Assembly: GCA_964458125.1 (NCBI GenBank)
Contig: CAYWHE010000181.1
Location: 1-8,602, forward strand
DNA length: 8,602 nucleotides
Direction of reading: 5' to 3'
Source of the DNA: CAYWHE01 sp964458125
GTDB lineage: Bacteria > Bacteroidota > Bacteroidia > AKYH767-A > OLB10
In this document: positions 1 to 5,866 of the stretch, piece after piece
Layout of the letters: each line of letters opens with the position of its first letter
Numbering within the stretch: the first letter of the stretch is position 1
Notes under the pieces: model-generated
What the model was told of the DNA's origin: nothing
Database searches by the model: none
What the model saw: only the letters and a program-made list of their open reading frames with translations
Position numbers and translations under genes: made by a program

Positions 1-548
1 TGCAGGTGCTGGATGACGGAAGGCTGACCGATAACAAGGGAAGGACAGCCAACTTTAAAAACACCATCATCATCATGACTTCCAACATCGGGGCGCACCT
101 GATCCAGGAAAGTTTTGAAGGCATGAATGAAAAAAACAGGGAGGGCATACTTGCTTCCACCAAAACAAAGGTGTTCGACCTGTTGAAAAAAACGATCCGG
201 CCAGAATTCCTGAACAGGATTGATGAAATCATCATGTTCAGCCCGCTGAACCGGGATGAAGTGACCGAGATCGTCAGACTGCAATTCAAAGGCATCCAGA
301 AACTGCTCCGGGAAAACGATATCAAAATCAGTGCAACGGAAGAAGTAATTGAATGGCTGGCCCAGCTTGGATTCGATCCCCAGTTTGGAGCCAGGCCGCT
401 AAAAAGAGTGCTGCAGAAAAAATTACTGAATGAACTTTCCAGGCAGATTATCGGCGGAAGCATCCATAAAGAGGATGAAATCCTCGTCATGCTGGATAAA
501 AAAAATAACTTCATCTTTAAAAATGTGAAAGAACCGGTGCTTGAGTAA
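1..548 (+). CDS. clpB: ATP-dependent chaperone ClpB, C-terminal part (5' end outside window)
   Basis: This is the C-terminal ~181 residues of an AAA+ disaggregase, which with DnaK/DnaJ/GrpE extracts proteins from aggregates by threading them through a hexameric pore in the cytoplasm. The first complete codon is at base 3 and the stop is TAA 546-548. Numbering from the codon at base 6, the visible parts belong to the second nucleotide-binding domain: LDDGRLTD just after the (unseen) Walker B region, sensor-1 Asn27 in IIIMTSN, the arginine finger Arg71 in FLNRIDE, and sensor-2 Arg130 in GARPLKR, followed by the C-terminal small D2 domain that supports oligomerisation. The NFKNTIIIMTSN wording fits ClpB better than ClpC or ClpA, but the diagnostic N-domain and middle coiled coil lie outside the window. 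The reading frame is intact. It faces trxB convergently across a repeat-bearing gap. Confidence 0.93.
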   Translation, partial: QVLDDGRLTDNKGRTANFKNTIIIMTSNIGAHLIQESFEGMNEKNREGILASTKTKVFDLLKKTIRPEFLNRIDEIIMFSPLNRDEVTEIVRLQFKGIQKLLRENDIKISATEEVIEWLAQLGFDPQFGARPLKRVLQKKLLNELSRQIIGGSIHKEDEILVMLDKKNNFIFKNVKEPVLE

Positions 549-687
549 GGAGCATTTTCAATTGAAACATCGTCACCAGGTATCAGTTTTTTCTGGAATT
601 GCAGGTTTCTTACTAACAGCATAAGTTATGAACAATAACAGCCTGCCTGCTTTTTAGTGCATCTTTGTATTTTAAAGCAATAAATAC

Positions 688-855
688 ATGTCTTTTTTAC
701 CAAAAGATTTTGATATGATTTTCTACGCTGTCGGATATACAAAATGTCCTGAAGACTGCATAAATGTGGAGAGAGAGAGAGAGAAAGAAAGAGAGAAGCT
801 TTCCTGTATTAAGGAATTTTCATTTATTCGTAAATTTCCACTCACCGGCAGATAA
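688..855 (+). CDS. Possible 55-codon small ORF spanning a GA microsatellite (doubtful)
   Basis: ATG at 688 opens a frame of 55 codons ending at TAA 853-855. The product begins MSFLPKDFDMIFYAVGY, has three Cys in its first 40 residues or so (C20, C24, C40), and carries a charged stretch of alternating Glu/Arg/Lys (about residues 28-37) encoded by the GA repeat at 768-798. A promoter-like CATCTTTG (660-667, one mismatch to TAnnTTTG) lies about 20 nt before the ATG, similar to the spacing seen before trxB. I recognise no family. No ribosome binding site is visible, and the codons look like low-complexity AT-rich intergenic DNA. It may well be a chance ORF and is listed because it is the only plausible reading between clpB and trxB. 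Confidence 0.15.
   Translation: MSFLPKDFDMIFYAVGYTKCPEDCINVEREREKEREKLSCIKEFSFIRKFPLTGR
768..798. repeat. GA-rich microsatellite, (GA)8 plus imperfect extension
   Basis: A 31-nt all-purine run on the + strand starts with eight uninterrupted GA units (769-784) and continues with GA/GAAA variants up to 798. Such dinucleotide runs are prone to slippage, and a gain or loss of one unit would shift the frame of the small ORF that crosses it. No known regulatory role is evident. Confidence 0.9.
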
Positions 856-900
856 GCCGGGCTGCCGCTTTTAACACCGGCAGCCTGATTCCGTTTTTTT
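845..900 (+). terminator. Possible rho-independent terminator(s) downstream of clpB
   Basis: Two abutting inverted repeats are visible: CCGGC 845-849 with GCCGG 856-860, and GGCTGCCG 860-867 with its exact complement CGGCAGCC 878-885 (8-bp stem, 10-nt loop). A T7 run follows at 894-900. The T run starts 8 nt after the stem, further than in a textbook terminator, and the structure lies about 300 nt beyond the clpB stop. It could end a clpB read-through transcript or the possible small ORF transcript. Confidence 0.35.
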
Positions 901-947
901 ATCCGGACTCAATCAAAGGTATGAACCCCAGGGCAAGCGTTGGATCC

Positions 948-1032
948 ATCCCGATTCGCTTCGCGACCGGGATTCATTCGACCAGGACTTTCACTTCGGA
1001 CTTTGTCCTTGTAAAAGTCAAGTCGAATTGAA
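948..1032. repeat. Two-hairpin repeat, copy 1 (85 bp)
   Basis: This matches 1065-1149 at 83 of 85 positions (differences at 1012 and 1020). It consists of two adjacent imperfect palindromes. Hairpin A is ATCCCG 948-953 with CGGGAT 968-973, plus an inner TCGC/GCGA stem (956-959/963-966) with a 3-nt loop. Hairpin B is ATTCGAC 976-982 with GTCGAAT 1022-1028, enclosing GGACTTT 985-991, which pairs with 1014-1020 except for one mismatch at 1020. The repeat edges coincide with the hairpin edges, as in REP/BIME-like extragenic elements. No transposase lies nearby. Confidence 0.9.
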
Positions 1033-1054
1033 AATTCCGCCGCAAGCAGCGGGG
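1031..1054 (-). terminator. Hairpin between repeat copies, possible trxB terminator
   Basis: Read on the - strand (downstream of trxB), CCGCTGC-type sequence folds as a 6-bp stem with one G-U pair and a 4-nt loop (+ strand 1037-1042 with 1047-1052), followed by AATTTTC. The G-U pair exists only in - strand RNA; on the + strand the same position is a C/A mismatch, which favours a role in trxB transcripts. The T run is short, so termination strength is uncertain. Confidence 0.35.
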
Positions 1055-1064
1055 TATTGAACCA

Positions 1065-1149
1065 ATCCCGATTCGCTTCGCGACCGGGATTCATTCGACC
1101 AGGACTTTCACTTCGGACTTTGTCCTTGCAAAAGTCCAGTCGAATTGAA
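1065..1149. repeat. Two-hairpin repeat, copy 2 (85 bp)
   Basis: Second copy of the repeat at 948-1032, in the same orientation at a 117-bp offset. It ends 24 bp short of the trxB stop codon. Its long hairpin is better paired than in copy 1: ATTCGAC 1093-1099 with GTCGAAT 1139-1145, then GGACTTT 1102-1108 with AAAGTCC 1131-1137, with only a small internal loop. A second GGACTTT at 1115-1121 competes for the same partner, giving an alternative 7-bp stem with a 9-nt loop. Confidence 0.9.
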
Positions 1150-1173
1150 TAAAAGGTTCTGTTTGTATCCGTA

Positions 1174-2121
1174 TCAATGCTTCCCCTTTGCTGACAGGTA
1201 CCGCTCCGCGTCAATGGCGGCCATGCAGCCCGATCCCGCCGCCGTAACGGCCTGCCGGTAAACATGGTCCTGTACATCGCCGGCGGCAAAAACACCGGGA
1301 ACATTTGTTCGTGAAGAGCCGGGTTCGGTAATAAGGTATTGATTTTCATCCATGGTTAACTGACCTTTAAAAATTTCGGTGTTGGGCTGATGCCCGATGG
1401 CCACAAAAAATCCGCTGACCTGGAGGAGGCTCACTTCATTTGTTTTATTGTTCCGGATCCGTATGCCGTTGACGGTTTTTTCGCCTAACACTTCTTCCGT
1501 TTCACAGTTGTACAGGATTTCGATGTTGGGCGTATTTTGCACCCGGTGCACCATGGCTTTGGAAGCGCGCATCTCATCTCTCCTGACAATCATATACACT
1601 TTTTGGCAAAGTTTGGAAAGATACGTGGCTTCTTCGGCCGCCGTATCCCCGGCGCCCACGATGGCCACGTCCTGTCCCTTAAAAAAGAATCCGTCGCAGG
1701 TGGCGCAGGCGGAAACCCCGAAGCCGTTGAGCCGTTGTTCGGATTCCAGGCCCAGCCATTTGGCTGATGCGCCTGTGGCAATGATCACCGCATCGGCGGT
1801 TATCTCATGCTTTTCATCGAATATCACTTTGTGTTCCGAACCTGAAAAATCAACCGACGTTGCGTACCCCCAGCGGATATCGGTGCCAAAGCGTTCGGCC
1901 TGGGCTTTGAAATCCTCCATCATCTCCGGACCCATCGTACCCTTCGGGTATCCGGGGTAGTTTTCCACTTCCGTCGTGATGGTCAGCTGACCGCCGGGTT
2001 GCAGCCCCTGGTATAAAACAGGTTTGAGATCGGCACGTGCCGCATAAATGGCAGCCGTATAACCGGCGGGACCTGATCCGATAATCAGGCACTTCACTTT
2101 TTCGGTGGTAAAGGAGGACAT
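1174..2121 (-). CDS. trxB: Thioredoxin reductase (NADPH), low-molecular-weight bacterial type
   Basis: This cytoplasmic flavoenzyme passes electrons from NADPH through FAD and a redox-active cysteine pair to thioredoxin. The 315-residue length is normal for bacterial TrxB. Visible motifs, in order: FAD-binding GSGPAG at 15-20; ENYPGYP at 53-59; ATG in VIIATGASA near 115; the active-site CATC at 139-142; NADPH-domain GAGDTA at 156-161; VRRDEMRA at 179-186, with Arg180, Arg181 and Arg185 in the positions that bind the NADPH 2'-phosphate; and the C-terminal FAD motif AAGDV at 279-283 followed by RQAVTAAGSGCMAA. The first residue of the usual HRR is Val here. The ATG at 2119-2121 gives a normal N-terminus with about 10 residues before the first beta strand; no Shine-Dalgarno is present. 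It lies 30 nt downstream of the DUF4249 gene on the same strand, so it may receive read-through transcription, but a good -7 box in the gap suggests its own promoter. Confidence 0.97.
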   Translation of the reverse strand: MSSFTTEKVKCLIIGSGPAGYTAAIYAARADLKPVLYQGLQPGGQLTITTEVENYPGYPKGTMGPEMMEDFKAQAERFGTDIRWGYATSVDFSGSEHKVIFDEKHEITADAVIIATGASAKWLGLESEQRLNGFGVSACATCDGFFFKGQDVAIVGAGDTAAEEATYLSKLCQKVYMIVRRDEMRASKAMVHRVQNTPNIEILYNCETEEVLGEKTVNGIRIRNNKTNEVSLLQVSGFFVAIGHQPNTEIFKGQLTMDENQYLITEPGSSRTNVPGVFAAGDVQDHVYRQAVTAAGSGCMAAIDAERYLSAKGKH

Positions 2122-2140
2122 ACTTCAACTTATCAGCCGG

Positions 2141-2148
2141 CAAATATA
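2141..2148 (-). promoter_or_regulatory. Candidate Bacteroidota -7 promoter box of trxB
   Basis: The - strand reads TATATTTG, an exact match to the phylum's TAnnTTTG -7 consensus, in the 30-nt gap upstream of trxB. Transcription would start about 13-15 nt before the ATG. The nearest TTTG that could act as the -33 box is about 26 nt further upstream, more than the usual ~19-21, so the call rests on the -7 element alone. Confidence 0.45.
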
Positions 2149-2151
2149 AGA

Positions 2152-3063
2152 CTATCGTTTGGCATAAATGGTATCAAAGGTAACGGCATAGCCGCCCCAG
2201 ATTCCCAAACCTCCCTTTATGTTGCCTTTCAGGGCAGATGGCGATGCAAACGGATTGCCATTGGTGGAAGACTGGGTTTCGGCGGTTCGCCAGAAATAAA
2301 AATTGGCGTAATCGATGGTGCAGAACTTGACATAAATGGTGTCGCCCACTTTATAATATCCGGCCTCTTCATTGAGGTCCTCATCCTTTTCGGAATTCGG
2401 GATATGACCCCTGGCATAGCCGAAGTCAAAGCTTTTTCCGTTGATAAACCGGTCCTCAAATACGGAGCCGCCGGGTGCAATATAATCGTCATCTTCCGTA
2501 GCTCTTTTGGCCAGCCAGCGGTAACAATTGTTCACCGTATCCGGATCGGTTAAATGTCCCCAGACAAAGCCCAGTGAATCCATGCCTTCCTGTACCTTGA
2601 ACCAGGTGCTGTCCAGCGGTATGGGCGGGGCAATGCTGGTGGTGGCGGTCAACACCTGTCCATCGGGGATAACCACCCGCAGGGCATAGGTTTTACCAAT
2701 TTCCCCTTTCAGGTGGAGGGCCTTATAATACAAGTATGGAAACCGGAACGGGTCGATGATGAGGGGAAGCGTATCGGTCTGCAGGCCGTCGGATACGGTT
2801 ACCAGGGCGTTGGAGATGACGAGTTTCTGGAGGGAGGAGGAATCGATGGGGTTAAAAAATCCGTCGCTTTTGGTTACCACGACCCAGGGAAACTGCCCGT
2901 CTTCGATATAACCTTCCACCACGATTTGCGGCTGGGAATCGGGAAGGCTGACGGTGATATTCTTTTCACAGGCCATGAAGAGCGAAATCAGCAGGCCGGC
3001 AGAGAAAAGGATTGCGGCCTTTCTCAAACGTGAGGCGGTATATTTTTTCAACTGCAGGATCAT
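2152..3063 (-). CDS. DUF4249 domain-containing outer-membrane lipoprotein
   Basis: This 303-residue protein matches the Bacteroidota DUF4249 family, whose members are usually encoded next to TonB-dependent receptors and whose function is unknown. It has a basic N-terminus (residues 1-15), a hydrophobic segment (16-31) and a lipobox-like LFMAC with Cys32 as the lipidation site, followed by EKN. The -3 residue is Phe rather than Leu, which is tolerated but not ideal. Family-like signatures are PQIVVEGYIEDG (about 44-55), the following WVVVTKSDGFFNP, and NPFASPSALKGNIKGGLGIWGGY near the C-terminus. No catalytic motif is visible; a beta-sandwich-like surface protein is likely. The start lies 2 nt after the TGA of the upstream receptor gene (TGATCATG), so translation is probably coupled. 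A role as accessory lipoprotein of the receptor, by loose analogy with SusD-type partners, is inference. Confidence 0.9.
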   Translation of the reverse strand: MILQLKKYTASRLRKAAILFSAGLLISLFMACEKNITVSLPDSQPQIVVEGYIEDGQFPWVVVTKSDGFFNPIDSSSLQKLVISNALVTVSDGLQTDTLPLIIDPFRFPYLYYKALHLKGEIGKTYALRVVIPDGQVLTATTSIAPPIPLDSTWFKVQEGMDSLGFVWGHLTDPDTVNNCYRWLAKRATEDDDYIAPGGSVFEDRFINGKSFDFGYARGHIPNSEKDEDLNEEAGYYKVGDTIYVKFCTIDYANFYFWRTAETQSSTNGNPFASPSALKGNIKGGLGIWGGYAVTFDTIYAKR

Positions 3064-3065
3064 GA

Positions 3066-5474
3066 TCAGAATTTAAAATTATAGGTGACGGAAGGCAGAA
3101 TCGGGAACAGCGAAACCTGCCTGGCCTGGAGGGAGAAGGTGCCGCTGGTGGCCGAACCTTCCGAATCGAAATAAATGAAATAGGGATTGGCCCTGTTATA
3201 TACGTTAAAGATGCTGAAGGTGTAGCTGGACTCAAATTTTTTTGTTTTCTTCCTCAGGTAGGTGGCCGAAATATCAAGACGGTGATAAGCAGCCATCCGG
3301 AAGTCATTGCGTTTGCCATACTCGTAATAAATCTGTCCGTTGGAAAACACATACCGTTGCGAAGGCAGGGTAAGGGCATTTCCAGTACCATAAACGAAAA
3401 CAGCCCCCAGGTTCCAGCGTTTGCCGAGTTCATAGCCAAGTACCAGGGAAATGTCATGCCTGCGGTCGTATTTGGCATAAAACGTCTCACCGTTGTTCAG
3501 GTTTTCAAACTGCCGTTCGGTCCAGGCCAGCGTATACCCGATCCAGCCCGTGAGGGCCCCTGTATTTTTTTTAAAGAACAATTCCACGCCATAAGACCAG
3601 CCTTTTCCAAATGTAAAATTGTTATCCTGGTTATCCTTGATGTTCTGGTCGGGTTGCGCCCCGTCCTTATATTCCACCTGGTTTTTCATGGTCTTATAGT
3701 ACACTTCCACGGAAGATTCAAACATGTTATCCCTGAAATTCCTGAAATAACCGGCGGCATACTGGGTGGCGAACTGGGGTTGCACGATGGAGGAACTGGG
3801 CACCCAGGTATCCGTTGGCAGGGCGAGTGACGACATGGACACCATGTGAATATACTGGTAGTTCTGGGTATAGGCCGCTTTGACCGAGGATTTGGAATTC
3901 AGGGAATACCGGACCGACAAACGGGGTTCCACGTGCTGGTAGGTTTTAACATTTTCACCGGACCTGTAAACAATGGTGTCGGAATTGGCTGACGACCCGA
4001 TGCTTCCCTCATCCTTAACATAACGGGTAAACGGTCCCACCTGCTGGAAAAAAGTATACCGCAAACCGGCGTTTAATTTCAGTTTTTCGGTGATGTCCCA
4101 GTCATCGTTCAGATAAATGGCCCCGTCATGCGCATAGAGTTTGTTGATCCCGCCCAGATCGAAGTCCACCTCACCCGAACGTGCAGAAGCGCTGGTGGGG
4201 GTAAACGTATGATATACGTAGTTCACACCGAATTTCACATTGTGCAGGATGGTCGGAAACCAGGTAACATCCGTTTTGGCGTTAAAATCCCGGATACCCG
4301 AGAAAAGGCGGAGGTCGAAATCCTGCTGACCGGCTTCAAAGGCAAAATTGTAATCGGTGAAAATAAAAGACGTGTTCATGAACAGCTGGTCGTTGAACAG
4401 GTGATTCCAGCGCAGGGAGGCCGTGGCATTACCCCAGGGAATCCTCACCTCGAAACTGGAGGTGGGGCTGCGGTATTTAAACACGTCCCGGCCGAAATAA
4501 CCGCTCAGGTATAAACGGTCCTTGTCAGACAGGCGGTAATTGATTTTGGTATTCAGGTCATAGAAATAATAACTGTTCCCGTAAACGTCCGAACTTTCCT
4601 TAATGAACGGTTTCCGCATGAAAAGATCCACGAAAGTACGCCTGGCCGAAATGATGAACGAACTTGTGTCTTTTTTGATGGGTCCCTGAACCGTCAGCCT
4701 GGAAGCAATGAAGCCCAGGCCTCCTTCGGCATGAAAACCTTTGTTGTTACCTTCCTTCATGGTGATGTCGAGGACGGAGGAAAGCCGGCCCCCGTAGTTG
4801 GCGGGCATACCGCCCTTGGTGAGGGTCACCGTTTTGATGGCGTCGGAATTAAAAACGGAAAAAAAACCGAACAGGTGGGAGGCATTGTACACCACGGCTT
4901 CATCGAGCAGGATGAGGTTCTGGTCGGGCCCTCCCCCGCGCACATAAAAGCCTGAACTTCCTTCCCCGGCGCTCTGTACACCAGGCAACAACTGAATGGC
5001 TTTCAGAATGTCCACTTCTCCAAGGAAGGCCGGCAATTTTTTAATCTGCTCGATATCCAGGCTCACCTTGCCCATTTCGGTTTTATCCAGGTTGCTGGTG
5101 GGCTTCTCCCCTTCGATCACCACTTCCTGGGTGAGGATGGCTTTCAGTTTCAGTTCGATATTGATGCGCAAATCCTTGTCCAGGGTAATGGGGATGGATT
5201 GTTCTTCATAACCGATAAAGGAAATCATCAGCGTATAAGATCCCTGGTCAATGGTCAGGGAATAAAAACCGTATTGATTGGTGGTGATGCCGTACTTCAG
5301 GTTTTCCTTCATATATACGCTGGTACCGATGAGCAGTTCGCCGGAGGAAGCGTCCTTCACGTAACCGCTGATGGTATATTTTTGCTGGGCCAGGGCCCGG
5401 AAAGAACCCGGCAGCATGAAGACAAAACACAGCAGGAGGAAGTTTCCAATAAACAGGAACAGACGGTTGATCAT
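3066..5474 (-). CDS. TonB-dependent receptor with carboxypeptidase-regulatory-like N-terminal domain
   Basis: An 802-residue outer-membrane beta-barrel transporter that uses TonB/ExbBD energy to import or bind a ligand. A signal peptide (residues 1-29, cleavage probably after ALA before QQ) is followed by a carboxypeptidase D regulatory-like beta domain (about 32-118; YTISGYVKDASSGE through SFIGYEEQ), a TonB-box-like stretch (about 113-122), the plug domain (about 137-240; IQLLPGVQ, FYVRGGGPDQNLILLDE, FSVFNSDAIKTVTL, GGRLSSVLDITMK) and a barrel to the C-terminal Phe802. It is shorter than typical SusC proteins (~1000 residues), and the downstream partner is DUF4249 rather than SusD, so it belongs to the receptor class paired with DUF4249. 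The ligand cannot be read from the sequence. The ATG at 5472-5474 directly precedes a good signal peptide; no Shine-Dalgarno is seen. No sigma/anti-sigma regulator pair lies in the window. Confidence 0.95.
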   Translation of the reverse strand: MINRLFLFIGNFLLLCFVFMLPGSFRALAQQKYTISGYVKDASSGELLIGTSVYMKENLKYGITTNQYGFYSLTIDQGSYTLMISFIGYEEQSIPITLDKDLRINIELKLKAILTQEVVIEGEKPTSNLDKTEMGKVSLDIEQIKKLPAFLGEVDILKAIQLLPGVQSAGEGSSGFYVRGGGPDQNLILLDEAVVYNASHLFGFFSVFNSDAIKTVTLTKGGMPANYGGRLSSVLDITMKEGNNKGFHAEGGLGFIASRLTVQGPIKKDTSSFIISARRTFVDLFMRKPFIKESSDVYGNSYYFYDLNTKINYRLSDKDRLYLSGYFGRDVFKYRSPTSSFEVRIPWGNATASLRWNHLFNDQLFMNTSFIFTDYNFAFEAGQQDFDLRLFSGIRDFNAKTDVTWFPTILHNVKFGVNYVYHTFTPTSASARSGEVDFDLGGINKLYAHDGAIYLNDDWDITEKLKLNAGLRYTFFQQVGPFTRYVKDEGSIGSSANSDTIVYRSGENVKTYQHVEPRLSVRYSLNSKSSVKAAYTQNYQYIHMVSMSSLALPTDTWVPSSSIVQPQFATQYAAGYFRNFRDNMFESSVEVYYKTMKNQVEYKDGAQPDQNIKDNQDNNFTFGKGWSYGVELFFKKNTGALTGWIGYTLAWTERQFENLNNGETFYAKYDRRHDISLVLGYELGKRWNLGAVFVYGTGNALTLPSQRYVFSNGQIYYEYGKRNDFRMAAYHRLDISATYLRKKTKKFESSYTFSIFNVYNRANPYFIYFDSEGSATSGTFSLQARQVSLFPILPSVTYNFKF

Positions 5475-5521
5475 AGACTTTTCAGGCCCTTAAAACAGGA
5501 TGCGGTTTCAATTTTAAAACC

Positions 5522-5529
5522 CAATATTA
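5522..5529 (-). promoter_or_regulatory. Weak candidate -7 box for the receptor/DUF4249 operon
   Basis: The - strand reads TAATATTG, one mismatch from TAnnTTTG, about 48 nt upstream of the receptor start codon in an AT-rich stretch. No TTTG is visible at the expected -33 position, so this is only a candidate. Confidence 0.2.
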
Positions 5530-5834
5530 GACAATTTATTTGATATTATTATTCCTTCCTCCGGTCAGGGAAATAATCCAAAACGGACGTCTCCGGGACA
5601 ACGATACCGGGAGGATGACCGGCCTTTGGCAAACCGTTCAGGTCGTAATATTGTTTTCATGCATCCGGCATTTTTTCTGAAATTATTGCTGGCTTAATTC
5701 ACGGGTGTGTGGCTGAAAAAAGAATCCCGGCTCCAAATCACCCATCGGGTGCTGCTGCCGCCTGCCCATTCTCAATCACCAGGCTCCTGCATCATGGATC
5801 GCAGAGCGGATGACCGGACCAATAAAAAAATGCC

Positions 5835-5842
5835 TACTTTAG
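5835..5842 (+). promoter_or_regulatory. Candidate -7 box for the transglutaminase-like gene
   Basis: TACTTTAG differs from TAnnTTTG at one position and lies 24 nt upstream of the GTG start at 5867. Transcription would begin near 5849, leaving a short leader of about 18 nt. No clear -33 TTTG is visible. Confidence 0.3.
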
Positions 5843-5866
5843 CCCGGCGATGAACGAAACGATCCT

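Larger units (their letters stand above)
549..1173. other. Gap between convergent clpB and trxB genes: palindrome, microsatellite, hairpins, repeat pair
   Basis: This 625-bp gap separates the 3' ends of clpB and trxB. Left to right it holds a 12-bp perfect palindrome TTTCAATTGAAA (556-567) just after the clpB stop; a small GTTAT/ATAAC inverted repeat (625-629/635-639) followed by CCTGC and a T5 run (651-655), a weak terminator candidate; the possible small ORF at 688-855; the GA tract at 768-798; two abutting hairpins at 845-885 followed by T7; and the two 85-bp repeat copies with a hairpin between them. No conserved protein-coding gene is recognisable. Confidence 0.8.
5475..5866. other. Gap between divergent receptor and transglutaminase-like genes
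   Basis: This 392-bp gap should hold promoters for both directions. A short perfect hairpin, CACCC 5739-5743 with GGGTG 5747-5751 and a 3-nt loop, lies in the right half. The part next to the receptor gene (about 5500-5560) is AT-rich. Only short frames are present (for example about 31 codons on the - strand from 5660 to 5565, and a 14-codon frame from ATG 5850), and none resembles a known protein. No operator or riboswitch was recognised. Confidence 0.7.

Noticed and set aside
948..1149. CRISPR array
   Set aside because: Only two units, 85 bp long with a 32-bp spacer, built from nested palindromes and with no cas gene; size and structure do not fit a CRISPR repeat.
909..1349. Open - strand frame of 146 codons through both repeat copies and the 3' end of trxB
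   Set aside because: It stays open because the 117-bp period equals 39 codons, so both copies read alike in that frame. It overlaps trxB out of frame and its product is just translated repeat; no protein family is evident.
1397..1960. 187-codon + strand open frame inside trxB
   Set aside because: Antisense shadow of an intact, well-conserved trxB; no domain or start signal of its own.
3066..5474. SusC/SusD-type glycan utilisation locus
   Set aside because: The receptor is about 800 residues, the partner lipoprotein is DUF4249 rather than SusD/RagB, and no glycoside hydrolase or regulator is nearby.
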